A stretch of DNA of 64,000 bases, from NCBI GenBank assembly GCA_958402075.1, contig CATXSD010000002.1, positions 1-64,000 on the forward strand, given 5' to 3'. Made by a program: the position numbers and the translations under genes. Below, piece after piece: positions 44,255 through 53,241 of the stretch. How positions within the stretch are numbered: the first letter of the stretch is position 1; each line of letters starts with the position of its first letter. The notes beneath the pieces were generated by a model. It was not told where the DNA came from, ran no database searches, and worked only from the letters and a program-made list of their open reading frames with translations. This DNA comes from Mediterranea massiliensis. Its GTDB lineage: Bacteria > Bacteroidota > Bacteroidia > Bacteroidales > Bacteroidaceae.

Positions 44255-44593
44255 ATGATTCGTCAATGCGCCATCCTTTTCGGATGTCTGGCTTTGGGTG
44301 AACTGATTGTCTGGCTGACAGGCATCAAACTGCCTTCAAGTATCATCGGCATGCTATTGCTCACCCTGTTTCTGAAATTGGGTTGGATCAAACTGCACTG
44401 GGTGCAAGGGATGTCCGACTTCCTGGTTGCCAACCTCGGCTTTTTCTTCGTGCCGCCCGGCGTGGCACTGATGCTGTACTTCGACGTTATAGCGGCAGAA
44501 TTCTGGCCCATCGTCACTGCTTCGCTTATCAGTACTTTATTGGTTATTGTAGTTACCGGATGGGTTCACCAATTAACACGTAAGATCAAATGA
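44255..44593 (+). CDS. lrgA: LrgA/CidA-family holin-like membrane protein
   Basis: A 112-residue membrane protein with four predicted helices. The family pattern is clear: LGELIVWLTGIKLPSSIIGMLLL and the segment GMSDFLVANLGFFFVPPGVALM. LrgA/CidA proteins act with LrgB in control of autolysis or, as shown in some species, in export or uptake of pyruvate. The ATG at 44255 is chosen over upstream in-frame codons because it follows the promoter and starts the first helix. Its stop overlaps the lrgB start (ATGA). Confidence 0.92.
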   Translation: MIRQCAILFGCLALGELIVWLTGIKLPSSIIGMLLLTLFLKLGWIKLHWVQGMSDFLVANLGFFFVPPGVALMLYFDVIAAEFWPIVTASLISTLLVIVVTGWVHQLTRKIK

Positions 44594-45285
44594 ACTTCTT
44601 AGAAAACGAATTCTTCCTGCTGGCCATCACTTTCGGCATATTCTTCCTGGCCAAGCTCCTGCAGAAAAAGACGGGTATCATGTTGCTCAACCCCATTCTG
44701 CTTACCATTGCTCTGCTCATTGTGTTTCTGAAAATGACTGGAGTGAGCTATGAAACTTATAATGAAGGCGGACACCTCATCGAATTTTGGCTGAAACCGG
44801 CAGTAGTCGCCTTGGGCGTGCCCTTGTACCTCCAACTGGAAACCATCAAAAAACAATTGCTCCCCATTCTGTTGTCCCAACTGGCCGGCTGTATCGTCGG
44901 AGTCGCATCTGTCGTACTGATAGCCAAATGGATGGGAGCTCCCGATGAAATCATTTATTCACTGGCACCCAAATCGGTTACCACTCCCATAGCCATGGAA
45001 GTAACCAAATCACTGGGCGGCATTCCCTCATTGACAGCGGCCGTCGTCGTATGCGTAGGTCTGCTGGGAGGTATCTTGGGATTCAAGACCATGCGACTGA
45101 CCCACATCGGAAGCCCGATGGCCCAAGGATTGTCACTAGGTACTGCCGCCCATGCCGTAGGAACCTCGACAGCGATGGACGTCAGCCGGAAATATGGTGC
45201 TTTTGCCAGCTTGGGACTGACATTGAACGGTATATTTACAGCACTGTTTACTCCTACCATCCTAAGACTATTAGGATTACTTTAA
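44590..45285 (+). CDS. lrgB: LrgB family membrane protein
   Basis: A 231-residue LrgB/CidB partner of LrgA, with six to seven helices. It contains the diagnostic YSLAPKSVTTPIAMEVTKSLGG and GTAAHAVGTSTAMDVSRKYGAFASLGLTLNG motifs. The 4-base overlap with lrgA indicates translational coupling and a joint complex. A perfect 13-base-stem terminator follows. Placement beside pta-ackA (divergent) fits a link to pyruvate and acetate overflow, which is inference. Confidence 0.94.
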   Translation: MNFLENEFFLLAITFGIFFLAKLLQKKTGIMLLNPILLTIALLIVFLKMTGVSYETYNEGGHLIEFWLKPAVVALGVPLYLQLETIKKQLLPILLSQLAGCIVGVASVVLIAKWMGAPDEIIYSLAPKSVTTPIAMEVTKSLGGIPSLTAAVVVCVGLLGGILGFKTMRLTHIGSPMAQGLSLGTAAHAVGTSTAMDVSRKYGAFASLGLTLNGIFTALFTPTILRLLGLL

Positions 45286-45309
45286 AATAGGTTCGAACAA
45301 AAGTCATTT

Positions 45310-45360
45310 GGCATAGACAAATTGAAAGCCACATTTTTCATTTGTCTATGCCTTATCTTT
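45310..45360 (+). terminator. lrgAB terminator overlapping the next promoter
   Basis: GGCATAGACAAAT (45310-45322) pairs perfectly with ATTTGTCTATGCC (45340-45352), followed by a T-rich run. The right arm contains the -33 TTTG of the next promoter. Confidence 0.8.
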
Positions 45361-45371
45361 TTGTATCTTTG
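45341..45371 (+). promoter_or_regulatory. Promoter of the DUF2156 gene
   Basis: TTTG (45341-45344), 19 bases, then TATCTTTG (45364-45371): a full consensus match 27 bases before the start codon. Confidence 0.75.
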
Positions 45372-45397
45372 CCCACTCGATTAGGAAATACGATGAT

Positions 45398-46315
45398 ATG
45401 ATAGCATTCAAAGACATTGAGCTGAAAGACAAGGCGCTGATTACCTCCTTTACCTTGCACAGCAAGAGGCGTAATTGTGACCTGTCGTTTTCCAACCTAT
45501 GCAGTTGGCGCTTTCTGTACAATACTCAATTCGCCGTATTGGACGGTTACCTGCTTCTGAAGTTCTGCGCCGAAGGCGAACTGGTTTATATGATGCCTAT
45601 TGGAGAAGGCAACCTGAACAAAGTCTTGGAAGCGATGATACAGGACGCTCATGATGAACATGCCCCCTTCTGCTTGTTGGGCATCTGCACGGACATGTGT
45701 GCAGAACTGGAAGCATTCATGCCCGGCAGATTTCAGTTTACGGCCGACCGCGACTACGCCGACTACCTGTATCTGCGAACCGACCTGGCAACCTTGGCCG
45801 GCAAAAAACTGCAGCCCAAACGTAACCATGTCAACAAGTTCAAACGTACCTATCCCAATTACGAATACACACCCATCACGCCCGACCGCATTCAAGAATG
45901 CCTTGAACTGGAAGCCGAATGGTGTAAAGCCAACCATTGCGACCAGCACGAAGGAACGGGCAACGAACGGCGGGCATTGGTCTATGCATTGCACCACTTC
46001 GATGAATTAGGGCTGACAGGAGGTATACTCCACGTGGACGGACGTATCGCCGCCTTTACCTTCGGCATGCCTATTAATCAAGACACCTTTGGTGTACATG
46101 TAGAAAAGGCAGACACGCGCATTGAAGGAGCATACGCAATGATCAACTATGAATTTGCCAACCACATTCCTGAACAATATGTCTATATCAATCGGGAAGA
46201 AGACTTGGGCATCGAAGGATTGCGTAAAGCAAAGCTATCCTACCAACCTGCCATTATTTTGGAAAAATATGTTGCCTGCCTACGCGATGAGCCCGTAGAG
46301 CCTATCAAATGGTAG
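45398..46315 (+). CDS. DUF2156 protein (lysyl-phosphatidylglycerol synthase C-terminal-like)
   Basis: A 305-residue soluble protein made of two GNAT-like halves, as in the C-terminal domain of MprF and FemX-type aminoacyl transferases. Recognisable segments include NRNCDLSFSNLCSWR-like KRRNCDLSFSNLCSWRF, YLYLRTDLATLAGKKLQPKRNHVNKF, and the C-terminal YINREEDLGIEGLRKAKLSYQPA, which is strongly conserved in this group. No membrane segments. It probably transfers an acyl or aminoacyl group; the acceptor is not known. The GNAT gene follows after 15 bases, suggesting joint function. Confidence 0.88.
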   Translation: MIAFKDIELKDKALITSFTLHSKRRNCDLSFSNLCSWRFLYNTQFAVLDGYLLLKFCAEGELVYMMPIGEGNLNKVLEAMIQDAHDEHAPFCLLGICTDMCAELEAFMPGRFQFTADRDYADYLYLRTDLATLAGKKLQPKRNHVNKFKRTYPNYEYTPITPDRIQECLELEAEWCKANHCDQHEGTGNERRALVYALHHFDELGLTGGILHVDGRIAAFTFGMPINQDTFGVHVEKADTRIEGAYAMINYEFANHIPEQYVYINREEDLGIEGLRKAKLSYQPAIILEKYVACLRDEPVEPIKW

Positions 46316-46330
46316 CAATTCGCATGCGTT

Positions 46331-47353
46331 ATGAAAGAAAAAGTCAGAAAACTTTGGGAACTCTGCTTCCATGACAGCCCTGCCTTTACCGACTTGTATT
46401 TCCAAATGAGATACAACAACGAAGTCAACATTGCCATCCAAAGCGGAGATATGGTCATTGCAGCCTTGCAAATGCTGCCCTACCCCATGACCTATTGTGG
46501 AAAAACGATAGCCACCTCTTATGTTTCAGGGGCCTGTACCCATCCGGACTTCCGAAACAAAGGGGTGATGCGCGAGCTGTTGGCCGAGTCCTTTGGCAAA
46601 ATGCATCAGAAAGGCATCTTGCTGTCCACTCTCATTCCGGCCGAACCATGGCTGTTCGACTATTATGCCCAAAGCGGATATACGACAGCCTTCCATTACC
46701 AGACAACAATCTTTCACCAAACAGCAGACTGCAAGCTACCATCGGAGTATACAATGACAATAACTAATGAGCTGACGGCCGCTGCTTATGACTACTTTGA
46801 ACAAAGCATGCACCAACGTCCCTGCTGTATTCAACATACTGCGGCCGATCTCAAAGTCATCCTGGCCGATCTGCAACTAAGCGGTGGTCACATCTATACC
46901 CTTTATCATACCCTCCAGCAGGGACCCATTGCCCTGGCCTTCGCTTATCCAGCTAAAGAAGGAGAATGGTGGATCGGCGAACTATTGGCCAATTCGGAGC
47001 AAGAGGCCCAAAATCTGCTGCAACGTATCTGCCAGACGACTCAGCAAGACACTCTCCGTCTGCTCCATCCCGTCCAGGAAAAAGAAAAGAGTGAAAGATT
47101 GGGTATGGCTCGCATCATTGATGCCCATGCCATGCTCCAGCTCTACGCAGCCGCTCATCCTGAAACAGAATGGAATCTGGCTTTGACCGACGAACAGCTG
47201 CAAGCCAACACGGGTTACTACTATCTGAACAACGGGCATTGCATGAAAAGTGCCAAACGGCTGCCTGTCAGCCATCTGGCACTTACTATCGGAGAGCTCA
47301 CCGCAAAGATACTGGTTCCCCACCTCCCCTACATGAGCCTGATGCTCAACTGA
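46331..47353 (+). CDS. GNAT N-acetyltransferase, Eis-like
   Basis: A 340-residue protein with an N-terminal GNAT domain. The acetyl-CoA-binding motif A reads VSGACTHPDFRNKGVMRELLAESF, with the usual R/Q-x-x-G/A pattern as RNKGVM. A second GNAT-like half and a C-terminal sterol-carrier-like domain, as in Eis proteins, would explain the length. The substrate is unknown. It forms a two-gene unit with the DUF2156 gene and converges on tldE, the two stop codons being separated by one base. Confidence 0.85.
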   Translation: MKEKVRKLWELCFHDSPAFTDLYFQMRYNNEVNIAIQSGDMVIAALQMLPYPMTYCGKTIATSYVSGACTHPDFRNKGVMRELLAESFGKMHQKGILLSTLIPAEPWLFDYYAQSGYTTAFHYQTTIFHQTADCKLPSEYTMTITNELTAAAYDYFEQSMHQRPCCIQHTAADLKVILADLQLSGGHIYTLYHTLQQGPIALAFAYPAKEGEWWIGELLANSEQEAQNLLQRICQTTQQDTLRLLHPVQEKEKSERLGMARIIDAHAMLQLYAAAHPETEWNLALTDEQLQANTGYYYLNNGHCMKSAKRLPVSHLALTIGELTAKILVPHLPYMSLMLN

Positions 47354-47354
47354 A

Positions 47355-48680
47355 TTACAAGCCGCTGAAGTCCACACCTTCAAACAGCAGCGAAGGAATG
47401 CGCCACGACGAAGACAGACGAGGATCATTCCCTACGGCCGCCAACGACTGCCACAGGGTCAGCATGTTGCCCGTCACATTCATTTCGTTGACCGGCTGCA
47501 CCATCCGTCCGTCTTCTACCAGAAATCCTTCAATGCCATACGAGAAGTCACCCGTCGTACTGTTACAATTTCCTCCATTGAAGCCCGTTACCAGAATGCC
47601 CTTCCCGACACCAGCCAACAGTTCATCCAAACTCTTTTCACCCGGCGCCATGACCAATACAGACGGTGAACTGATGGTAGGCGGCACTCCCATTTTTTTC
47701 GAATTGTAGGTATCAATAAAATAAGTCTTCAGAATACCCTGATCGAAGATGGGACGACGTTCGGTAGCCACTCCCTCCGCATCAAAATACCCGGCACCAT
47801 TGGCACCTGTCAGATGGGGTTCGTCCGTCAGTGTCAGACAATCGGCTCCGACCTTTGTATTCAACTTGTCGAGCAGGAAAGAATTGTGCTGCTGGAGAGA
47901 CGAACCATACAAGGCACTGAGCAGAGGACTGAGCAGACGGCTGGAGTTCAGCGAATCGACAATCAAGGTATACTTGCCCGAAGCAGTCTTCCTCTGACCC
48001 AGCTTTCGAAGGACGCGTTCCAAAGCCTTTTGCCCGATACCCGTTTTCTGCAACTTGTCATAAAACAGAGCGGAGTCATACCACATATCCGAAGGACGCG
48101 CCTCACCCTCTCCTTTAATGGACACACTGGCCGAGACGGAATACCAGGTAGAGCGTTCCTCTCCCTCGAAGCCATTGCTTGTCAGGCGATAAGAGGCACT
48201 CTCGCCGTCACTGAAAGACGTGTCGACCGAAATGATGCGTTCGTCCTTGCCCATCACCTCCTCGGCTGCCGCACGGGCAATGGCCACCTTGTCGTCGGGA
48301 CCTACCTTCCGTCCCTTCTCATCGAACAGTTGCAAGTCGGGCTTGCCTCCTTTATAATAACGTGAAGGGTCGGGCAAGACACGTGCCTCGTCTACCGCCA
48401 GATAGCGGGTCGATTCAATGCCGTTACGGATGAAGGTTTCGAGCTCTTTCTTGTCCAGACGGTTGGTCGAATAGCTGCCATAGCGCCCGTCTACATAGAG
48501 ATTGATGGTCAACCCGCTTTCCGAAGCCTGCTGCAGCTTGTCCATCTGTGCATTGCGCAGATCGAACGACGTATTGGAGTTGGCATACAGCACCAGTTTG
48601 GCTGCCTGGCAACCGTTCTTCAGAGCGAAATCCAACGCCCATTGTGCCAGTTTCTTATTATTGTCTGTTATCATAGTCAT
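47355..48680 (-). CDS. tldE: TldE/PmbA-family metalloprotease subunit
   Basis: A 441-residue PmbA/TldE protein, the partner that lacks the HExxxH zinc site and acts with TldD in peptide degradation and in maturing some modified peptides. It has the family N-terminal domain (AKLVLYANSNTSFDLRNAQMDKLQQASESG) and C-terminal features FDAEGVATERRPIFDQGIL, NGGNCNSTTGDFSYGIEGFLVEDGR. The chosen ATG has a GAGGAAG ribosome site immediately upstream. It begins 19 bases after tldD. Confidence 0.92.
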   Translation of the reverse strand: MTMITDNNKKLAQWALDFALKNGCQAAKLVLYANSNTSFDLRNAQMDKLQQASESGLTINLYVDGRYGSYSTNRLDKKELETFIRNGIESTRYLAVDEARVLPDPSRYYKGGKPDLQLFDEKGRKVGPDDKVAIARAAAEEVMGKDERIISVDTSFSDGESASYRLTSNGFEGEERSTWYSVSASVSIKGEGEARPSDMWYDSALFYDKLQKTGIGQKALERVLRKLGQRKTASGKYTLIVDSLNSSRLLSPLLSALYGSSLQQHNSFLLDKLNTKVGADCLTLTDEPHLTGANGAGYFDAEGVATERRPIFDQGILKTYFIDTYNSKKMGVPPTISSPSVLVMAPGEKSLDELLAGVGKGILVTGFNGGNCNSTTGDFSYGIEGFLVEDGRMVQPVNEMNVTGNMLTLWQSLAAVGNDPRLSSSWRIPSLLFEGVDFSGL

Positions 48681-48699
48681 ACTTCCTCTTTAATCGTTT

Positions 48700-50226
48700 T
48701 TACTCTCCTCCCACTGTCAGCTTGCTGACCAGTGCCGAAGGCATACCACACGTCACAGGACAAGACTGCCCGTCCTTGCCACACGTCCACGTACTGTTGT
48801 CTATCTTCGCGTTGTCGGCCACCATCGTGATGTCGGCCAAAGCCTTCGGACCGTTGCCGATGATGTTGATGTCCTTGATGGGTTGCGTCAGCTTGCCGTC
48901 CTCGATGAGATAGCCCGACTTCACGAAAAAGGTAAAGTCGCCCGCACCGATCTGCACCTGGCCGTTGGTAAAGCTGTCCACATAGATACCCTGCTTGACC
49001 GAAGAGATGATGTCTTCTTCCTTCAGGTTGCCTGCCTCCATATAGGTGGCACGCATACGGGGGATGGGCATGTTGCGGAAGGTGTCGCGCCGCCCGTTGC
49101 CCGTGGGTTGCAGGCCGTAGTGGCGGGCGCTGATGCGGTCGTGGATGTAGCTCGTCAGAATACCGTCCTTTACCAGATAGGTCTTCTGTCCTTCCACTCC
49201 TTCGTCGTCGAAGTTGACCGAACCGCGGTTGAAGGGGATGGTACCGTCGTCCACCACCTGGATGTGTTCGTCGCACACCTTCTTCCCCAGCATGTCGCAG
49301 AAGATGGACGTGCGCTTGCGGTTGAAGTCGGCTTCGAACGCATGCCCGATGGCCTCGTGCAACAAGATGCCCGAACCGCCGGCACCCATTACGACTGGCA
49401 TTTCACCTCCCTTCGGCTTGACAGCCTGGAAGAGCAGCGAAGTCTTTTCCACGGCTTCGCGCGCCAGCATGTCGACAATGTCGTCTGTCAGGAACTCAAA
49501 GCCCTTGCGATAGGAGCGGGAAGCCACATAGTTCTCCACCCGTCCCTTGTCCTGCATGATGCAGACGGCTATGAAGTTCACCATCGGGCGATAGTCGTAA
49601 TAGCTGGTGCCTTCGGAGTTGCAGAAGAGCACATGCGAGGTGCTGTCCGACAAGACGGCCTGCACCTTCATCACCCGCTTGTCCAGCGAGAAGATTTTTT
49701 CGTTCAGTTTCTCCAGATAAGGGATTTTCTCCTTTACGCTGACATCCTCCAGCGGCTCTACAACGGCATATCGGCTCTTGGGCAATGTCTTTTCCGTCAG
49801 AGCGGCCACGCGGGTTGACTTGCCCGACGAAGCGATGCGGGCAGCCGTGCGGGCGGCACGCAGCATCTCGTCGAGCGTAACACCCTCGACATAGGCATAC
49901 CCCGTCTGGTCGCCCGACAGGACGCGCACGCCCATACCGAAGTCGATGTTGGCACTGCAATTGTTCACCTTGCCGTCCATCAGCGTGACACTATTGTTGA
50001 ATGTATGTTCGAAATAAAGGTCTACATAGTCGCCTCCCTTTTCCAGCGCCGCCTGCATCACTTTCTTCAGGTCGGCCTCGGTTACGCCGAAATGGGCCAT
50101 GGCTGCTTCCGTAGCCGACTGCTTGCCGGTTGGCTTCAGTTTGCCCGACGACATGGCCAGCGAAGGCAGGGTCAATGCACCCAAGGCAGCCAGGCTGCCT
50201 GTCCGTAGGAATTCTCTTCTGTCCAT
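48700..50226 (-). CDS. tldD: TldD-family metalloprotease with twin-arginine-like leader
   Basis: A 508-residue TldD protein. The zinc-binding motif HEAIGH is at 290-295, in SGILLHEAIGHAFEADF; the C-terminal region has FDDEGVEGQK and the GNLKEEDIISSVKQGIYVDSF block of the family. The N-terminus is unusual: MDRREFLRTGSLAALGALTLP looks like a twin-arginine (Tat) export signal, so it may act outside the cytoplasm, unlike E. coli TldD. It is followed by tldE and preceded by cdaA with a 59-base gap. Confidence 0.92.
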   Translation of the reverse strand: MDRREFLRTGSLAALGALTLPSLAMSSGKLKPTGKQSATEAAMAHFGVTEADLKKVMQAALEKGGDYVDLYFEHTFNNSVTLMDGKVNNCSANIDFGMGVRVLSGDQTGYAYVEGVTLDEMLRAARTAARIASSGKSTRVAALTEKTLPKSRYAVVEPLEDVSVKEKIPYLEKLNEKIFSLDKRVMKVQAVLSDSTSHVLFCNSEGTSYYDYRPMVNFIAVCIMQDKGRVENYVASRSYRKGFEFLTDDIVDMLAREAVEKTSLLFQAVKPKGGEMPVVMGAGGSGILLHEAIGHAFEADFNRKRTSIFCDMLGKKVCDEHIQVVDDGTIPFNRGSVNFDDEGVEGQKTYLVKDGILTSYIHDRISARHYGLQPTGNGRRDTFRNMPIPRMRATYMEAGNLKEEDIISSVKQGIYVDSFTNGQVQIGAGDFTFFVKSGYLIEDGKLTQPIKDINIIGNGPKALADITMVADNAKIDNSTWTCGKDGQSCPVTCGMPSALVSKLTVGGE

Positions 50227-50285
50227 TTTCTGATGATATTAGAATGTATTGTTCATGTTCTTTCTAACGAATGTAACATCTCTGT

Positions 50286-51050
50286 TCATCCCTCGTTGGT
50301 CAGCAGCCGCTCCAGCTCTTCGGCATTGAGACGCAGGTGGAACTGCCCTTTGTAGGCCACGGAGATGGCACCCGTCTCTTCGGACACGATGATGGCATGG
50401 GCGTCTGAAACCTGCGAGATGCCCATGGCCGCCCGATGGCGCAAGCCCAGTTCCTTGGGGATGTCCAGATTGTGAGAGACGGGCAGAATACAGCCGGCCG
50501 CCTTGATGCGGTGCTTGCTGATGACCATGGCACCGTCGTGCAGGGGGCTGTTCTTGAAGAAGATGTTTTCGATGAGCCGCTGGTTGATGTTGGCGTCTAT
50601 CACGTCGCCCGTACGCACCACGTCGTCCAGCGGCATGTTGTGCTCCACCACAATCAAGGCTCCCACCTTCTGCTTGCCCATGCTGATACAGGCCATGACG
50701 ATGGGCATGATGTCGTCATGCTCCAATCCGTCCTTCTTGTTGCCGGTAAAGAAGCGCACCAGCGCACTGGCATGCTGATGCGAGCCGAGCGTCACCAGGA
50801 AGCGTCTGATTTCCTCCTGGAAAAGGACAATCAGCGCCAGCACGCCCACACTGACCAGCTTGTCGAAGATGGAGCCGAGCAGCTTCATCTCGAGTACCTG
50901 CGACACCACCAGCCAAATGAGGATGAACACCAAGATACCCGTAAAGATATGGATGGAGCCCGATGCCTTCATCAGCTTGTAGGTGTAGTACAGCAGGAAC
51001 GCCACCGACAAGATGTCTATAAAGTCTTTTATACCAAAATCGAAAAACAC
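50286..51050 (-). CDS. cdaA: Diadenylate cyclase CdaA
   Basis: A 254-residue membrane enzyme that makes the second messenger c-di-AMP from two ATP. Three N-terminal transmembrane helices (about 10-28, 34-51, 62-79) precede the DisA_N catalytic domain, with the DGA motif at 172-174 (SPLHDGAMV) and the RHR motif at 204-206 (GLRHRAAMG). It follows folP after 39 bases; the folP-cdaA pair is common in Bacteroidetes. c-di-AMP usually governs potassium and osmotic balance and cell wall state. Confidence 0.95.
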   Translation of the reverse strand: MFFDFGIKDFIDILSVAFLLYYTYKLMKASGSIHIFTGILVFILIWLVVSQVLEMKLLGSIFDKLVSVGVLALIVLFQEEIRRFLVTLGSHQHASALVRFFTGNKKDGLEHDDIMPIVMACISMGKQKVGALIVVEHNMPLDDVVRTGDVIDANINQRLIENIFFKNSPLHDGAMVISKHRIKAAGCILPVSHNLDIPKELGLRHRAAMGISQVSDAHAIIVSEETGAISVAYKGQFHLRLNAEELERLLTNEG

Positions 51051-51089
51051 GATACTACTATTATATTATTATGATAAAAATACTAACCG

Positions 51090-51941
51090 CTACCCGTTCG
51101 CCTTCATCGCCCCGACAATCCTTACCGCCTCGACGGCCGGACGGACGTCGTGCACCCGCAGGATATCGGCTCCCTTCATCAGGGCCAGCGTATGGAGAAC
51201 GGTCGTGCCGTTCAAGGCTTCCTGGGGTGTCGTGTCCAGCAGGCGGTAGATCATCGACTTGCGCGACACGCCTACCAGCAACGGCAGCTCGAAGAGTCGG
51301 AATTCCTCCAGATGGGCCATCAGCTGATAATTGTGCTCCAACGTCTTGCCGAAGCCGAAGCCGGGGTCGAGCACGATGTCCTTCACACCCAGGTCGCGAA
51401 GCTGCTGTACCTTGCGGGCGAAATAGAGGAAGACCTCGCGCAGCAGGTTGTCGTAGTGCGGATGCTGTTGCATGTTTTGGGGCGTTCCCTGCATGTGCAT
51501 CATGATGTAGGGCACATTCAGTTCGGCCACCGTGCTGAACATGTCGGCATCCATTTCACCCGCCGCAATGTCGTTGATGATGGCCACGCCATACTCCCCC
51601 ACACACATCCGCGCCACGTCCGCCCGAAAGGTGTCGACCGACACCACCGCCTCGGGAGCCGTGCGGCGCAGCACCTCCAAGCCCATGCGCAGACGCTTCA
51701 TCTCTTCCTCGGCCGACACGTGTTCGGCATTGGGGCGCGAGGAATAGGCTCCCACATCGATGATGGCCGCCCCCTCGTCTACAATCTGCCGCACGCGGGC
51801 TTCGATTTCTTCCTCCGTCTGCATGCGGCTCCCGCTATAGAAGGAGTCGGGCGTCACGTTCAGAATGCCCATCACGCACGGTGTCGAGAGGTCGAGCAGC
51901 CGGCCGTTGACATTCAAATATTTCGTATATTCCTGGTTCAT
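51090..51941 (-). CDS. folP: Dihydropteroate synthase
   Basis: A 283-residue DHPS that joins p-aminobenzoate to dihydropterin pyrophosphate in folate synthesis, the target of sulfonamides. The signature MGILNVTPDSFYSG is at 24-37, followed by DVGAYSSRP (pterin-site loop), VSVDTFRADVA, INDIAAG, MMHMQGTP and DPGFGFGKTLEHNY. The ATG at 51941 gives the conserved N-terminus; a longer open frame is rejected. Upstream lies a TACATTTG promoter core and array B of 22-base repeats. Confidence 0.95.
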   Translation of the reverse strand: MNQEYTKYLNVNGRLLDLSTPCVMGILNVTPDSFYSGSRMQTEEEIEARVRQIVDEGAAIIDVGAYSSRPNAEHVSAEEEMKRLRMGLEVLRRTAPEAVVSVDTFRADVARMCVGEYGVAIINDIAAGEMDADMFSTVAELNVPYIMMHMQGTPQNMQQHPHYDNLLREVFLYFARKVQQLRDLGVKDIVLDPGFGFGKTLEHNYQLMAHLEEFRLFELPLLVGVSRKSMIYRLLDTTPQEALNGTTVLHTLALMKGADILRVHDVRPAVEAVRIVGAMKANG

Positions 51942-51970
51942 GGAAATCGTCTTTCTACAATTAATCCCTG

Positions 51971-51978
51971 CAAATGTA
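51971..51978 (-). promoter_or_regulatory. folP promoter -7 element
   Basis: TACATTTG on the minus strand, 30 bases before the folP start. No TTTG at -33. Confidence 0.5.
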
Positions 51979-52052
51979 AACAAAAAGAAAGGCACAGCCG
52001 CACAATCCTCGCATTATTTTCAGTTTTCGCCTCCTTGTCCCCTGAAAAAAGT

Positions 52053-52118
52053 AAAGCACCGTTTTCCGAACATCAAAGCACTGCTTTATGCCTGGGAAAG
52101 CACCGCTTTGTCTGGCGC
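52053..52118. repeat. 22-base-period array B (AAAGCAcyGyTTT type, three units)
   Basis: Cores AAAGCACCGTTTTCC, AAAGCACTGCTTTAT and AAAGCACCGCTTTGT start at 52053, 52075 and 52097, exactly 22 bases apart, each followed by seven variable bases. It lies about 75 bases upstream of the folP promoter. Confidence 0.85.
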
Positions 52119-52204
52119 AAGGAACAGGCAGGCGCGGAGTATGCGGACAGCCCTTTGCCATCCGAACACTCCGCGCCCCAAACACAGATGCGATATAGGC
52201 CGCC

Positions 52205-53050
52205 TCAATCCTTGGCCTGATGTACCGTGAGCTGCGGGAAGGGGAAGCCGATACCTTCCTTGTTGAAGGTGTCGTAGACGAGCTCGTTCACTTCGAACAG
52301 TACATCCCAATAGTTTTCCGTCTTCGTCCAGGCACGTACCATAATGTCAACGCTGCTGGCATTCAGTGTCTTCAAGACAATCATCGGAGCGGGTGTAGTC
52401 AAGATACGCGGGTCGGCATCGATGATGCGCTGCAGGACGGCTCGCACCTTCTGCACGTCTTCGCCATACTCCACGCCAAAGACCCACTCCAGACGGCGCG
52501 TCTCCTGCTTGTTGTAATTGGTCACGGCATTGCTGCTCAGCGAACCGTTGGGAATATAGATCATGCGGTTGTCCGTGGTGGCAATCAGCGTGTGGAAAAT
52601 CTGGATTTCCTTCACCGTACCGCTTCCGCCAGGGGCGTCAATGTAGTCGCCCACCTTGAAAGGCTTGAAGACGAGGATGATCAGTCCGCCCGCAAAGTTG
52701 GACAGGTTGCCCGACAGGGCCATACCGATGGCAACACCCGCAGAGGCCAGCAGGGCGGCGAAGCTGGTCGTCTCGACACCCAGCTTGCTGATGATGGCAA
52801 AGGCCAGTATCAGGTTCAGTACGATACTCAGCAAACTGCGCAGGAAAGTCTGCACGCTGATTTCCATCTTGCGCTTCACCATCACAGAAGTGACGAAACG
52901 CATGATGTACTTGATGATAAAGCGACCGACGATATAGATGACCAAAGCAGCCAGCAGGCTCTTGCCCAATTCGATACCATAGTTCAGCAGACGGTCCAAC
53001 AATTTCTCCACGTTGATGATGGACGCGGCACTCAATAATGAAAACATCAT
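52205..53050 (-). CDS. MscS-family small mechanosensitive channel
   Basis: A 281-residue channel of standard MscS length. Three transmembrane helices: about 24-45, 68-90, and the pore-lining TM3 with the small-residue pattern ALLASAGVAIGMALSGNLSNFAGGLIIL. The cytoplasmic beta domain follows (KPFKVGDYIDAPGGSGTVKEI, IYIPNGSLSSNAVTNY), then the alpha/beta domain. It opens under membrane tension to release solutes on osmotic downshock. A divergent TATATTCG promoter-like site lies about 60 bases upstream. Confidence 0.95.
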   Translation of the reverse strand: MMFSLLSAASIINVEKLLDRLLNYGIELGKSLLAALVIYIVGRFIIKYIMRFVTSVMVKRKMEISVQTFLRSLLSIVLNLILAFAIISKLGVETTSFAALLASAGVAIGMALSGNLSNFAGGLIILVFKPFKVGDYIDAPGGSGTVKEIQIFHTLIATTDNRMIYIPNGSLSSNAVTNYNKQETRRLEWVFGVEYGEDVQKVRAVLQRIIDADPRILTTPAPMIVLKTLNASSVDIMVRAWTKTENYWDVLFEVNELVYDTFNKEGIGFPFPQLTVHQAKD

Positions 53051-53204
53051 ACTCTACAATTTTACTTAGTTTGACTTCAAAAACGATTATTTTCTGAATT
53101 CAGGGCGAATATACAGAAAATTACATGAACAATAACGCAGAGAAAGGGAAAATGTTTACGATTATTTTTTTCATTCTCTGATTCTCAATTCTCAATTAAA
53201 GACT

Positions 53205-53212
53205 ACCTTTGT
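53205..53212 (+). promoter_or_regulatory. murF promoter -7 element
   Basis: TACCTTTG fits TAnnTTTG and lies 29 bases before the murF start. Confidence 0.55.
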
Positions 53213-53241
53213 ACCCGTCAACCACAAAAAACAGAAAAGAC

